A DNA stretch of 64,000 nucleotides, from the NCBI RefSeq assembly GCF_003024155.1, contig NZ_CP028136.1, forward strand, positions 1,240,001 through 1,304,000. Direction: 5' to 3'. Made by a program: the position numbers and the translations under genes. Every line of letters begins with the position of its first letter. The stretch's first letter is position 1. Below the pieces are notes generated by a model that was not told the DNA's origin, did not search any database, and worked only from the letters and a program-made list of their open reading frames with translations. The DNA comes from Christiangramia fulva (GTDB lineage: Bacteria; Bacteroidota; Bacteroidia; Flavobacteriales; Flavobacteriaceae). This document shows positions 1 through 8,461 of this stretch, in pieces.

Positions 1-1
1 T

Positions 2-2821
2 GCGGGAATCTCTATTGTTTGGGTTGAGTTCGACTGGGGAACCGATATATACAAGGCCAGGCAGATCGTTAGTGAACGAATACCGATGGTAAGGGAAAAC
101 CTGCCAAGCGGGATCGGGGCGCCAACGATGGCACCTATTTCTTCCATTATGGGAGAAGTGATGCTGCTGGGAGTTACTTCAGACAGCCTGAGCCCGATGG
201 AACTTAGAACACTTTCCGACTGGCAAATTCGTCCTCGGATTAAAGCCATAGGCGGAATCGCCAACGTGGTGGTTATCGGTGGAGATTATAAGCAATACCA
301 GGTCTTTGCCGATCCAGGGAAGATGAAATACTATGATGTTAGCCTGGAAGAGCTCACCGAAAAAGTACAGGAGGCTAATACCAATGCACCAGGAGGATTT
401 TTGAACCAGTACGGCAATCAGTACATCATTAAAGGTAGCGGTAGAGCTTATGCCGTTGATGATCTGGAGGAGGCTGTCGTTAAACAGGTGAACGGCCAGA
501 GCATCAAGATCAAGGATGTTGCTGAGGTAAAGATCGGCGCGGCCGATAAGATCGGGGATGGTTCGCTTAATGGAGAACCCGCGGTGATCCTAACAATTTC
601 CAAGCAACCCGATGTGAATACACTGGAACTGACGGAAAGGCTGGATGAAGCTATTGCAGAACTGGAAACCAGTCTGCCGGAAAGTGTAGAGATCAAATCT
701 CAAATTTTCAGACAGGCGGATTTTATTGAGGCTTCCATCAGTAACCTGAATATGACCTTACTAGAAGGAGCCTTTTTCGTGATCGTGGTGTTGTTCATCT
801 TTTTAATGAACTGGCGTACAACGCTGATCTCTTTACTGGCAATACCAATATCGCTGCTGGTCTCTGTGATCGTGCTGAAAATGCTCGGCTATACCATTAA
901 CACCATGAGTCTTGGAGGTATGGCGATCGCGATCGGTGCTCTTGTGGATGATGCGATCATCGACGTGGAGAACGTATATAAACGCCTGCGGGAAAACATT
1001 AGAAAGCCGAAAGCCGAAAGACAGTCGGTGATCACGGTGGTGAGAGAAGCATCGGTGGAGATCAGGAGTTCGATCATTATTGCGACGCTAATCATTATCG
1101 TTTCTTTTGTGCCCTTGTTTTTCCTTGGCGGAATGGAAGGCCGACTGCTGAAACCACTCGGGATCGCATTTATCACTTCGGTATTGACATCTTTAGTGGT
1201 AGCGGTTACGGTTACTCCGGTCTTGTGTACTTATCTCCTGAAAAAAGAAAAGATGCTGAAGAACCAGGCCGAAGGTACCAAAGTGGAAAGATGGTTGGAG
1301 CGAAGGTATGCGGCAACACTTAACAGTGCGCTGAAAATTCCGAAAACTGTGATTGCGGTTACAGTAATTATTTTTTTGCTAACCATGGCCTTGTTCACCC
1401 AGTTAGGACGAAGTTTCCTGCCAGAATTCAATGAAGGGTCGATGGTGATTAGTGTAGTAGGACCTCCCGGAATGTCGCTTGAAGAAAGCAATAAGACAGG
1501 AAGACAGGTAGAACAACTGTTACTGGAGATGGACGAAGTAGATGTGGTTACCCGTAGAACGGGTAGGGCAGAACTCGATGAGCACGCCCAGGGTGTGAAC
1601 GCTGCCGAGATCGATGTGCCGTTTACCCTGGATGAGAAATCGAAGGAAGAATTCTTTGAAGACGTCAGGGAAAAGCTGAGCATAGTACCCGGGGTGAATA
1701 TCACATTGGGGCAGCCTATTGCACACCGAATCGATCATATGCTTTCTGGCACCCGGGCGAATATCGCCATCAAGATCTTTGGTCCCGATCTACAGCAGCT
1801 TTATTCTATAGGAAAGGATATTGAAGAACAGATCAAGCCTATAGACGGGCTTGCCGATGTTGCCGTTGATCAGCAGATCGAAGTTCCGCAGATCAAGATC
1901 ACCCCAAAAAGGCAGATTTTATCGGCTTACGGAATGACGGTTGGAGATTTGATGGAACAGGTGGATGTTGCTTTTGCCGGACACGAAGTTGGAGAAGTGT
2001 ATGAAGGCCAGAAGTATTTTGACCTGGTGGTTCGCTATGGCAAGGACTTCAGAAATACTATCGAGAACATAAGAACGGCCCTAATAGGCCTGCCAAATGG
2101 ATCCCAGGTGCCCTTGAACGAAGTGGCGAATGTAGCTTCGGTAAGCAGTCCGAATACCATCAGCAGGGAAGATGTGCAACGAAAGATCGTGGTTGCTGCC
2201 AATGTACAGGGACGTGACCTGCGTAGCGCTGTTGAAGAAATTCGTGAAACCGTGAACTCTTCCGTTAATATGCCTGAAGGCTACCGTATACAATACGGCG
2301 GACAGTTTGAAAGCGAGTCGAAAGCTTCACAAATGTTATTGATAAGTGCCATAGCCGCTATTTTTGTGATCTTTTTGCTATTGTATTTTGAGTTCAACAA
2401 CGTGAAACTGGCCTTTGTCGTACTGATAAACCTGCCGCTGGCACTGATCGGAGGAATTTTGATCGTTTATTTTACTTCAGGTATTGTAAGTATTGCCTCG
2501 ACGATCGGGTTCATCAGTTTGTTCGGTATCGCAACCCGAAATGGAATCCTTTTGGTTTCCAGGTATGAAGACCTCAGAAAAGAAGGACTTCGCGGTTATG
2601 AATTGATCAGATCTGGCGCCCTGGACAGGTTAAATCCAATTTTGATGACAGCCTTTACAACAGGGCTGGCATTGATTCCGCTTGCCTTAAAAGGGGGTGA
2701 ACCGGGAAGTGAAATCCAGAGCCCGATGGCGGTGGTCATCCTGGGAGGATTGCTTTCGGCCACGGTTCTGAACCTGGTCGTGATACCTTGTGTGTATGAC
2801 CTGGTGACCAGGAAGGAATAA
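2..2821 (+). CDS. Heavy-metal efflux RND permease, CzcA/CusA-like (5' end missing)
   Basis: Inner-membrane RND pump that drives metal or drug export through a periplasmic adaptor and outer-membrane channel, using the proton gradient. The frame is open from base 2 with no start, so the N-terminus lies to the left of the window; about 939 of the usual ~1040 residues are present. Visible are the periplasmic porter domains, a first transmembrane bundle and the TM4 segment rich in acidic residues (ALVDDAIIDVEN), which in this family relays protons. A second porter region (with GTRANIAIKIFGPD) and a second transmembrane bundle follow, ending near VLNLVVIPCVYDL. The adaptor and channel genes are expected upstream, outside the window. 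Base composition is visibly more G+C-rich than the core genes to the right, fitting acquisition with the island. The substrate (Cu/Ag, Co/Zn/Cd or an organic compound) cannot be decided. Confidence 0.9.
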   Translation, partial: AGISIVWVEFDWGTDIYKARQIVSERIPMVRENLPSGIGAPTMAPISSIMGEVMLLGVTSDSLSPMELRTLSDWQIRPRIKAIGGIANVVVIGGDYKQYQVFADPGKMKYYDVSLEELTEKVQEANTNAPGGFLNQYGNQYIIKGSGRAYAVDDLEEAVVKQVNGQSIKIKDVAEVKIGAADKIGDGSLNGEPAVILTISKQPDVNTLELTERLDEAIAELETSLPESVEIKSQIFRQADFIEASISNLNMTLLEGAFFVIVVLFIFLMNWRTTLISLLAIPISLLVSVIVLKMLGYTINTMSLGGMAIAIGALVDDAIIDVENVYKRLRENIRKPKAERQSVITVVREASVEIRSSIIIATLIIIVSFVPLFFLGGMEGRLLKPLGIAFITSVLTSLVVAVTVTPVLCTYLLKKEKMLKNQAEGTKVERWLERRYAATLNSALKIPKTVIAVTVIIFLLTMALFTQLGRSFLPEFNEGSMVISVVGPPGMSLEESNKTGRQVEQLLLEMDEVDVVTRRTGRAELDEHAQGVNAAEIDVPFTLDEKSKEEFFEDVREKLSIVPGVNITLGQPIAHRIDHMLSGTRANIAIKIFGPDLQQLYSIGKDIEEQIKPIDGLADVAVDQQIEVPQIKITPKRQILSAYGMTVGDLMEQVDVAFAGHEVGEVYEGQKYFDLVVRYGKDFRNTIENIRTALIGLPNGSQVPLNEVANVASVSSPNTISREDVQRKIVVAANVQGRDLRSAVEEIRETVNSSVNMPEGYRIQYGGQFESESKASQMLLISAIAAIFVIFLLLYFEFNNVKLAFVVLINLPLALIGGILIVYFTSGIVSIASTIGFISLFGIATRNGILLVSRYEDLRKEGLRGYELIRSGALDRLNPILMTAFTTGLALIPLALKGGEPGSEIQSPMAVVILGGLLSATVLNLVVIPCVYDLVTRKE

Positions 2822-2841
2822 TTTTTTAATTAGTTGAATGG

Positions 2842-2875
2842 AAAACCCCGAATTGAAGTTCGGGGTTTTTTATTT
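2842..2875 (+). terminator. Rho-independent terminator after the RND pump
   Basis: An 11-bp stem (AAAACCCCGAA paired with TTCGGGGTTTT) around a 6-base loop is followed by a run of T. It lies 21 bases after the RND stop codon and separates it from the convergent chromate transporter. Confidence 0.85.
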
Positions 2876-2957
2876 TTGGGATTACCTTCTACAATTACCG
2901 ATTTCTTTTCATTATTTCTTTCTCTTTCAGCCGCTTTATTCAAATCTTTTATGCCAT

Positions 2958-4304
2958 TCAGCCTGCATTAAAAATGAAAAAATAAATGATGCCAGATATT
3001 ATGCTTATCGCTATTGTTTTAAGCATATCCCATTTCAAAATAAAATAAACGAACGCGGCAAGCATACCTATCAATAAGGAGCCCAGGTTAAGAGTATTCC
3101 AGTCGGGTATTAAGATCCTGATTCCAAAAAAATGTTCTTCTTTAAATGAACCAAAAAAGGTATGGATCGCAAACCATATCCCCAGGTTGAGAATGACCCC
3201 CACCACCGCAGCGGTAATTGCTGAAAGAGCAGAGGTTAAGTTTTTATTTCCTCTGAGATATTCGATATAAGGAGCGCCGGCAAAGATGAAAAGAAAGCAG
3301 GGGATAAAGGTAACCCAGGTGACCAGAACTGAAGCCAGAATTCCTGCCATTAATGGATCCAGAGTACCATGAAGTCTGAATGCTCCCATAAAACCTACAA
3401 ACTGCACTACCTGAATTAACGGGCCGGGTGTGGTTTCTGCCATCCCCAGTCCATCAAGCATCTCACCCGATTGCAGCCAGCCATAATCCTCAACCGCTTT
3501 TTGAGCTATATAAGCTAGGACAGCATATGCTCCTCCAAAGGTCACCACGGCAGTTTTGCTGAAAAAGACTCCTTCAGAAAAGAATATATTTTCCACCCCA
3601 ATAATACCCGCTATGATTATTAAAGGAAAGGACCAGAGAATTAAAAAAATTGATATTGTTTTGAGAGTCTTAAATAATGAAGGTTTTACAGGCTCTGAAT
3701 AATAATCACTGAGATGATCTTTATCTTCCGTTTTATCTCCATGACCTTTTATCACCAGAAATTTTTCTTTCCAGATCTTACCTCCAAAAAAACCTATTAA
3801 CCCGGCCATTAGGATGATCACCGGGAAATCGATTTCAAGAAAAAATATGGCAATGAATGATAGGATAGCCAGGCTCAGCATGATTCCATTTTTAAGTGCC
3901 CGTTTACCAATTTTAATAACGGCACCAATCACAATAGCCAGGACAGCCGGTTTTATACCATAGAATATGGCTTCAACTATTTCAACATCCCGGTACATCG
4001 CATAAAGAATGCTCAGTAACAGGATTGAAAGAAATCCTGGTAGAATAAAAAGTCCCCCCGCAAGAAGTCCGCCTTTGGTTCTATGTAAAAGCCATCCAAT
4101 GTAAGTAGCCAGTTGTTGAGCCTCAGGGCCGGGAAGCAGCATGCAGTAATTGAGCGCGTGGAGAAACCGGTTTTCATCGATCCACTTTTTTTCTTCAACC
4201 AGAATTCTGTGCATTACAGATATCTGACCTGCGGGTCCGCCAAAACTATAAATAGCTACCCTTACCCACACCCGAAATGCTTCCTTAAAAGGTACTATTG
4301 CCAT
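2958..4304 (-). CDS. chrA: Chromate efflux transporter, ChrA family
   Basis: Polytopic inner-membrane protein of the CHR family (448 aa, usual two-domain length), which exports chromate and so gives chromate resistance. Two homologous halves are visible. The N-terminal half has the family signature PGPEAQQLATYIGW followed by GGLLAGGLFILPG (about residues 58-88). The C-terminal half has the matching AETTPGPLIQVVQFVGF. A hydrophilic linker rich in Lys and Asp around residues 195-210 separates them. The start ATG is followed at once by the conserved FKEAFRVWVRVAIYSFGGPAGQI block. The gene lies 30 bases downstream of a DUF1259 lipoprotein gene on the same strand and is probably co-transcribed with it. 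It sits among accessory metal-resistance genes. The substrate is inferred from family membership. Confidence 0.93.
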   Translation of the reverse strand: MAIVPFKEAFRVWVRVAIYSFGGPAGQISVMHRILVEEKKWIDENRFLHALNYCMLLPGPEAQQLATYIGWLLHRTKGGLLAGGLFILPGFLSILLLSILYAMYRDVEIVEAIFYGIKPAVLAIVIGAVIKIGKRALKNGIMLSLAILSFIAIFFLEIDFPVIILMAGLIGFFGGKIWKEKFLVIKGHGDKTEDKDHLSDYYSEPVKPSLFKTLKTISIFLILWSFPLIIIAGIIGVENIFFSEGVFFSKTAVVTFGGAYAVLAYIAQKAVEDYGWLQSGEMLDGLGMAETTPGPLIQVVQFVGFMGAFRLHGTLDPLMAGILASVLVTWVTFIPCFLFIFAGAPYIEYLRGNKNLTSALSAITAAVVGVILNLGIWFAIHTFFGSFKEEHFFGIRILIPDWNTLNLGSLLIGMLAAFVYFILKWDMLKTIAISIISGIIYFFIFNAG

Positions 4305-4334
4305 TCAGATTATTATCTGCAGAATTTATATTAC

Positions 4335-5282
4335 CTAATTTTTTCCACTGGAACCGGTCTGGCCCAGTGTTTCCTTCAATCCTTTCGCCAGCTTTTCAGC
4401 CGGACCAACACCCCAATAATGCAGGAAGAAAATGCGTGGCTCTTCCTTTACCATATGATTATGTAATGCCACAACTTCTATATCATTTTCGATTAGCGCT
4501 TTAATCACAGGTGCCACTTCATCTTCCAGCATGGTAAAATCACCTGCAACCGCCGCCTTTTCAGGAGTTCCCTGCCAGCTTGCCCAGGTATTGAAACCCA
4601 TAAATGTACTGATACCGGTTCCATTCTCCTTAAGATCCACATCAGGACGACCGATGACTATTTTATACACCCCATTATTCATACTTCCCTTGTGTCCTAA
4701 AATACTATCTATCATTCTAGTATTTAAAGTGTTTTCTACCTTTCCCGCAGGAAACTCTGAAGGATTCGCTCCCCTTGATTTCTCTACTACGTCGAGTACC
4801 GACTTTACTTTTGCGGCTAATTCCTCTTCGGTTCCCATTCCCCCGATATGCATATACATCACATCCGGTTCATTTCTAACAAAATGATTATGAATAGCTG
4901 TAACGGTCAATCCCTGTTTAATAACTTCCTGTTGCACCGGCTTCAAATCCTTCTCGGTAACCACAATATCTCCCATGATCATTGGTTTATCCCCGGTTGG
5001 GGTGAAAGCCACCCAGCTTCCTAATCCCATGGGAGGAATAATTTTAAACCCGTCTACAGAAACATTTAGGTCATTCTGCGGAATGGTAATTTTGAATTCG
5101 CCGTTGTTCTCGGTTCCATCCATTCCCAAGCTATCTTTTAGAAGGGTAATATCCAGTTCCTTCAGATCTGGGTGCTTATCCAGGGTTTGAGTTGGTTCCG
5201 GTTCATTTTCATTTTCTGTATTTGCTGGTTCCAGGCAGCTAAATAAAAAGAAACAGAAAAGTAAAAGATATATTGGTCTCAT
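4335..5282 (-). CDS. DUF1259 (LppY/LpqO-type) lipoprotein
   Basis: Predicted exported lipoprotein of 315 aa. A signal peptide ends in the lipobox FSC (Cys16), followed by an acidic Asn/Glu/Pro-rich linker. The mature part is two copies of the DUF1259 fold: about residues 60-165 and 190-305. Each copy ends in a similar histidine-bearing motif (TAIHNHFVRNEPDVMYMH and VALHNHMVKEEPRIFFLH), so a metal or small-molecule binding role is plausible, but no biochemical function is established for the family. The gene is directly upstream of chrA with a 30-base gap, suggesting a chromate- or redox-stress operon. That link rests on context only. The 208-bp space upstream to the divergent Fic gene should hold the promoter. 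Confidence 0.85.
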   Translation of the reverse strand: MRPIYLLLFCFFLFSCLEPANTENENEPEPTQTLDKHPDLKELDITLLKDSLGMDGTENNGEFKITIPQNDLNVSVDGFKIIPPMGLGSWVAFTPTGDKPMIMGDIVVTEKDLKPVQQEVIKQGLTVTAIHNHFVRNEPDVMYMHIGGMGTEEELAAKVKSVLDVVEKSRGANPSEFPAGKVENTLNTRMIDSILGHKGSMNNGVYKIVIGRPDVDLKENGTGISTFMGFNTWASWQGTPEKAAVAGDFTMLEDEVAPVIKALIENDIEVVALHNHMVKEEPRIFFLHYWGVGPAEKLAKGLKETLGQTGSSGKN

Positions 5283-5491
5283 AATTAAATAGTTTATTTA
5301 AAGGTATGATTATTTCCATATATCATTTCAAATTAAAATTATGACATGCATATTATTAATTTAATATACTACGAAAAAATAACTCTTGACTTTTGTTTGT
5401 TTTAGAAAAGTGACAAAAAAGTAAAATAAGATTCCCATCTATTATATATAATTTATACATTAGTATAATAACTAATGTCTTAATTTATAAA

Positions 5492-6622
5492 ATGAAAAAT
5501 TTTAAATCTGGTCACACTGTCCGCCAAGGTTACTATAAAAGCTTTCAGCCTAATAATATTAATCGGAATTGGGAAATTAGTGACATGACAGTATTTAATC
5601 TTTTGAGTAAGGCTGATCGACAACTTGGAAGGCTTGACATGTATTCCGAATATGTAAATATTGACTTATTTATAAGTATGCATATAGCAAAAGAAGCTAC
5701 CCAATCTTCTAAAATAGAAGGCACTCAAACTAATATGGAAGAAGCTTTTCTAGATAAGGAGGATGTTTCTTTTGAAAAAAGGGACGACTGGGAAGAAGTG
5801 CAGAATTATATAGCTGCCATGAATGAAGCAGTCAAAATTTTACATACTCTACCATTTTCTTCACGCTTGATAAAACAAACCCATAAAATTCTTCTTAGCG
5901 GTGTAAGAGGAGAACATAAATTACCTGGTGAATATCGCAATAGTCAAAATTGGATTGGGGGTGCGACAATTAATGATGCAGTTTTTATACCTCCGGTTCA
6001 TACCTCCATTGGTGATTTAATGTCGGATATTGAAAAGTTTGCCAACGATGAATTGAATCCTATGCCAGATTTATTGAAAGTCGCTTTAATTCATTATCAA
6101 TTTGAAACCATTCACCCTTTTCTGGACGGAAATGGACGAGTAGGAAGATTATTAATTACATTATATCTGGTTGGTAAAGGAATTTTAAAGCAGCCTATTC
6201 TATATTTATCTGACTTTTTTGAAAGAAACCGAACCTTATATTATGATAATTTAATGCGTGTAAGAACCCATAATGACCTCTCCCAGTGGTTTAAGTTCTT
6301 TCTTGCAGGAGTAATTGAGACCGCAAAATCTGGAGTAGAAACTTTTAATGGGATCATGCAGCTTCAAAAAAATGTAGATGCCAAAATACAAAGCCTTGGC
6401 TTTCGGAGTGCTGATGGTAATAAAGTATTGGAATACTTATATACTAAACCCATCATTGATGCATCTAAAGTTGCAACCATTATTGATAAAACTCCTGCTT
6501 CAGCTTATAAATTAATAGCTTCTTTAGAGGAAAAAGGAATTATCAGGGAGATTACCGGAGGACAGCGCGGAAGATTATATGTTTTTGAAAGTTATTTAGA
6601 GTTGTTCAGTAAAAGATCTTAA
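5492..6622 (+). CDS. Fic family protein, class II, with C-terminal winged helix
   Basis: Fic proteins transfer AMP (or a related moiety) from a nucleotide to a target hydroxyl group. The 376-aa protein carries the complete active-site motif HPFLDGNGRVGR with catalytic His208. The inhibitory helix motif is on the N-terminal side, S72-x3-E76-G77, which makes it a class II, self-inhibited Fic protein. The C-terminal ~75 residues look like a winged helix (repeated helices then the basic hairpin GGQRGRLYVF), so it may bind DNA and control its own gene. No antitoxin gene is adjacent. It is A+T-rich, unlike the mobilisation genes beside it, and has its own upstream region of 208 bp. Target unknown; a chromosomal regulator, phage-defence or addiction role are all possible. 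Confidence 0.93.
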   Translation: MKNFKSGHTVRQGYYKSFQPNNINRNWEISDMTVFNLLSKADRQLGRLDMYSEYVNIDLFISMHIAKEATQSSKIEGTQTNMEEAFLDKEDVSFEKRDDWEEVQNYIAAMNEAVKILHTLPFSSRLIKQTHKILLSGVRGEHKLPGEYRNSQNWIGGATINDAVFIPPVHTSIGDLMSDIEKFANDELNPMPDLLKVALIHYQFETIHPFLDGNGRVGRLLITLYLVGKGILKQPILYLSDFFERNRTLYYDNLMRVRTHNDLSQWFKFFLAGVIETAKSGVETFNGIMQLQKNVDAKIQSLGFRSADGNKVLEYLYTKPIIDASKVATIIDKTPASAYKLIASLEEKGIIREITGGQRGRLYVFESYLELFSKRS

Positions 6623-6675
6623 AATAGAAACTGAAATCAAATGATTCTGTTTGATACCGCATATTTCAAATAACT

Positions 6676-6691
6676 AACCTTGCGCAAGGTT
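6676..6691. repeat. 16-bp perfect palindrome AACCTTGCGCAAGGTT
   Basis: This self-complementary 16-mer sits between the convergent ends of the Fic gene and the mobilisation module. It is not followed by a T run on either strand, so it is not an ordinary terminator. It could be a recombination, resolution or protein-binding site of the mobile element. Confidence 0.6.
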
Positions 6692-6760
6692 CCTGTGCTG
6701 TTTTTATAGTGTACGGGAAGTTAAACGTGAAGTAAAAATAGCATAGGGCGCATATTTATG

Positions 6761-7204
6761 CTACTGTTCCAACCAGTTGCAGTAATCTTCTTTTATCTCC
6801 GGGTTTTCAGAGAAAAATATTTGATAGGATTCAAGTTCCGATTTCGAAATGGTTCGATAGATCTGGAACTTCTCTTCTTCCGATATTTTAGAAGAGTAAA
6901 TAAAATATCCCAATCCGGATAATAGCAGGATTAGAATACTTCCAAATAATACAAGAATATAGTTGGGGATCAGACTAGCTCTTTCCAGTTTATCATTTAT
7001 ATCTCTGAGTAATTCATTTTTTACCTCGTTGGCCTCTTCTTGTTTTTGAAGAAAACTCTGTAGATTCTCATCAATTGCAGCTGTACTGATAGGAATACTC
7101 ATTTCATTAAGCCCTTTAGATAATGCTTCCAGTTTTTCGAGTGAAGTTTTAAAGTCAGCCATTTCATCGGCCATCAGTTCCATGATCTCATCTAGTTTTT
7201 TCAT
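6761..7204 (-). CDS. Small mobilisation-module membrane protein with coiled coil
   Basis: I do not recognise a named family. The 147-aa product has a Leu/Glu/Lys-rich N-terminal half (about residues 1-78) with heptad character, one transmembrane helix (LIPNYILVLFGSILILLLSG and following, about residues 77-106), and a charged C-terminal tail. It starts 12 bases after the relaxase stop on the same strand and is almost certainly co-transcribed with the relaxase and MobC-like genes. Similar short coiled-coil membrane proteins commonly follow relaxase genes in mobilisable elements of Bacteroidota. A role in anchoring or assisting the relaxosome is an inference from position. Confidence 0.7.
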   Translation of the reverse strand: MKKLDEIMELMADEMADFKTSLEKLEALSKGLNEMSIPISTAAIDENLQSFLQKQEEANEVKNELLRDINDKLERASLIPNYILVLFGSILILLLSGLGYFIYSSKISEEEKFQIYRTISKSELESYQIFFSENPEIKEDYCNWLEQ

Positions 7205-7216
7205 AATAATTATTAT

Positions 7217-8089
7217 TTAGTAGCCCATGCCCATACCAGCATCAAGCCCTCGTTTGATCACCTGCTTAGCCAGATCTTTAGCGATCTTACTGGCCATGTT
7301 CGTGCTCAATTGTACGGTGGTATTCACCAGCTTTAAAGTTTTCGGTACCTCTTTGAGTTTACTGTAACTATTATTCTGAGATATTTCTGCGATCAGTTTA
7401 CTTCCACTCATAGACCGGTGGACCTCGCTTCCTTTTAAATTGGCGCCCTGGTATTCGAACCGGAAGCCCTGCAGCTGATTGGATTTATTGATACTGGGGA
7501 TGACCTTTACATTACGTGCGTTCATTTTTTGGATGTAATCATCCAGGGTTTTTGGCCTGGTCTCCAGCACCCGGTCATTGAGGTATTTAATAGTTACTCG
7601 CTGCCATTTTAATTCCTGTAGCTTTTGTTGTTGTACCTCCCTGACCCGGGTAAGTCCTAATTGTTTGGCTACATTATCTGCTGCGATCTGACTTCGTTTT
7701 CCTATAAAGCTGTCTTTATAGACTTCGCCTTTTAAGCTGATACGGTTCGCATAGATATGGACATGGGTATGCTGCTTATCCTTATGAACAAACCCAATAG
7801 CCTGGTGATTTTTAAGCCCCATCTCTTTAATAAATCGCTGGGCGATCTTTTCCAGGTCGCGATGGTTTAGGTTTTTACCGTCTTTGACCGTTGGACTTAC
7901 CACGAAGCTCAAGGTATTTTTAGTACAGCGATCATTTTGAGATTGAATGATCCTGAATTCATCGGTAATCTGTTTCGGCGTTTCCCCGGCCAAGTGTTCT
8001 TTGAGCACCACTTCGGCCTCCTTCTCCTGGTTCCAGCCATACTCGATGGATGCCTGGGTTCGTGATATGGATTGTCCTTTTCCGATCAT
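7217..8089 (-). CDS. Relaxase/mobilisation nuclease (MobB-like, MOBP type)
   Basis: Relaxase that nicks the transfer origin and stays covalently bound to the DNA end during conjugative mobilisation. The 290-aa protein shows the relaxase three-histidine metal motif H102-KDKQ-H107-T-H109-V-H111 in the typical setting followed by IYANRI. A candidate catalytic Tyr17 lies in ASIEYGWN near the N-terminus. It is short compared with many MobA proteins, so it lacks any large C-terminal helicase or primase domain; a separate primase is encoded two genes upstream. The start overlaps the MobC-like stop by 4 bases, showing tight coupling. The likely cognate oriT is the palindrome at 8418-8458. Assignment to the relaxase superfamily is secure; the MOB subfamily is less so. 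Confidence 0.88.
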   Translation of the reverse strand: MIGKGQSISRTQASIEYGWNQEKEAEVVLKEHLAGETPKQITDEFRIIQSQNDRCTKNTLSFVVSPTVKDGKNLNHRDLEKIAQRFIKEMGLKNHQAIGFVHKDKQHTHVHIYANRISLKGEVYKDSFIGKRSQIAADNVAKQLGLTRVREVQQQKLQELKWQRVTIKYLNDRVLETRPKTLDDYIQKMNARNVKVIPSINKSNQLQGFRFEYQGANLKGSEVHRSMSGSKLIAEISQNNSYSKLKEVPKTLKLVNTTVQLSTNMASKIAKDLAKQVIKRGLDAGMGMGY

Positions 8090-8382
8090 CTCTTAAAATT
8101 GTAAAGGTGTTGCCGTATTTCTTCGGCCAGGGCTTCTACATTCCTAGCCAGTTTGGGATCTCTTTTTTTGAACATATTACTGATCCGCATAAAGTTGTTT
8201 TTATACTGGATGAGCATCTGGTAGCATTCCAGTTGTTCCGGAGTGATTCTTTCCACCATATTAATTTCAAAGGCGGTAGATCTCAAATATTCAGAAAGCG
8301 AAATTCCCGCCCTGGCCGCTCTTTTTTTGAGTAGCTTTTTCTCGTAGATCGAGCATCGTATCTGGATGACTTCCCGTTTCAT
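8086..8382 (-). CDS. MobC-like relaxosome accessory protein
   Basis: Small basic protein (98 aa from the chosen start) with the ribbon-helix-helix look of MobC/MobA accessory proteins: a short beta segment REVIQIRCSIYEKKLLKKRAARAGISLSEYLR followed by helices, given here by its features only - conserved A-x-x-A-G-I-S-L-S-E-Y-L-R around residues 19-31. These proteins bind oriT and help the relaxase open the DNA. A longer reading frame begins at 8448, but its extra 22 codons run through the palindrome at 8418-8458 and encode an unlikely Cys/His-rich leader. I therefore take the ATG at 8382. It overlaps the relaxase gene by 4 bases. Confidence 0.8.
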   Translation of the reverse strand: MKREVIQIRCSIYEKKLLKKRAARAGISLSEYLRSTAFEINMVERITPEQLECYQMLIQYKNNFMRISNMFKKRDPKLARNVEALAEEIRQHLYNFKR

Positions 8383-8417
8383 AATCCTGTCTTTTTTAAT
8401 CTTTGCAACCTCCGGGC

Positions 8418-8458
8418 GCAAAGCAAGATTGTCATGACAATGACACATCTTGCTTTGC
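8418..8458. other. Nested palindrome: candidate oriT or operator
   Basis: A 12-bp perfect inverted repeat (GCAAAGCAAGAT at 8418-8429, ATCTTGCTTTGC at 8447-8458) encloses a second perfect palindrome, TGTCATGACA (8430-8439), and a further half-site ATGACA. It lies directly between the primase gene and the MobC-like gene, where transfer origins or MobC operators are usually found. The nick site cannot be located from sequence alone. Confidence 0.55.
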
Positions 8459-8461
8459 TAC

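Noticed and set aside
1231..1704. 157-codon minus-strand frame inside the RND gene
   Set aside because: Opposite-strand shadow of a well-conserved pump; composition is Ser/Thr-rich without any recognisable domain.
2838..3077. 79-codon plus-strand frame after the RND gene
   Set aside because: It begins in the terminator and overlaps the 3' end of chrA; no family features.
7440..7470. tRNA-like TTCGAA segment
   Set aside because: No cloverleaf can be formed and the stretch is inside the relaxase gene.
8383..8448. N-terminal extension of the MobC-like protein
   Set aside because: It would translate the palindrome into a Cys/His-rich leader unlike relatives; the ATG at 8382 is preferred.
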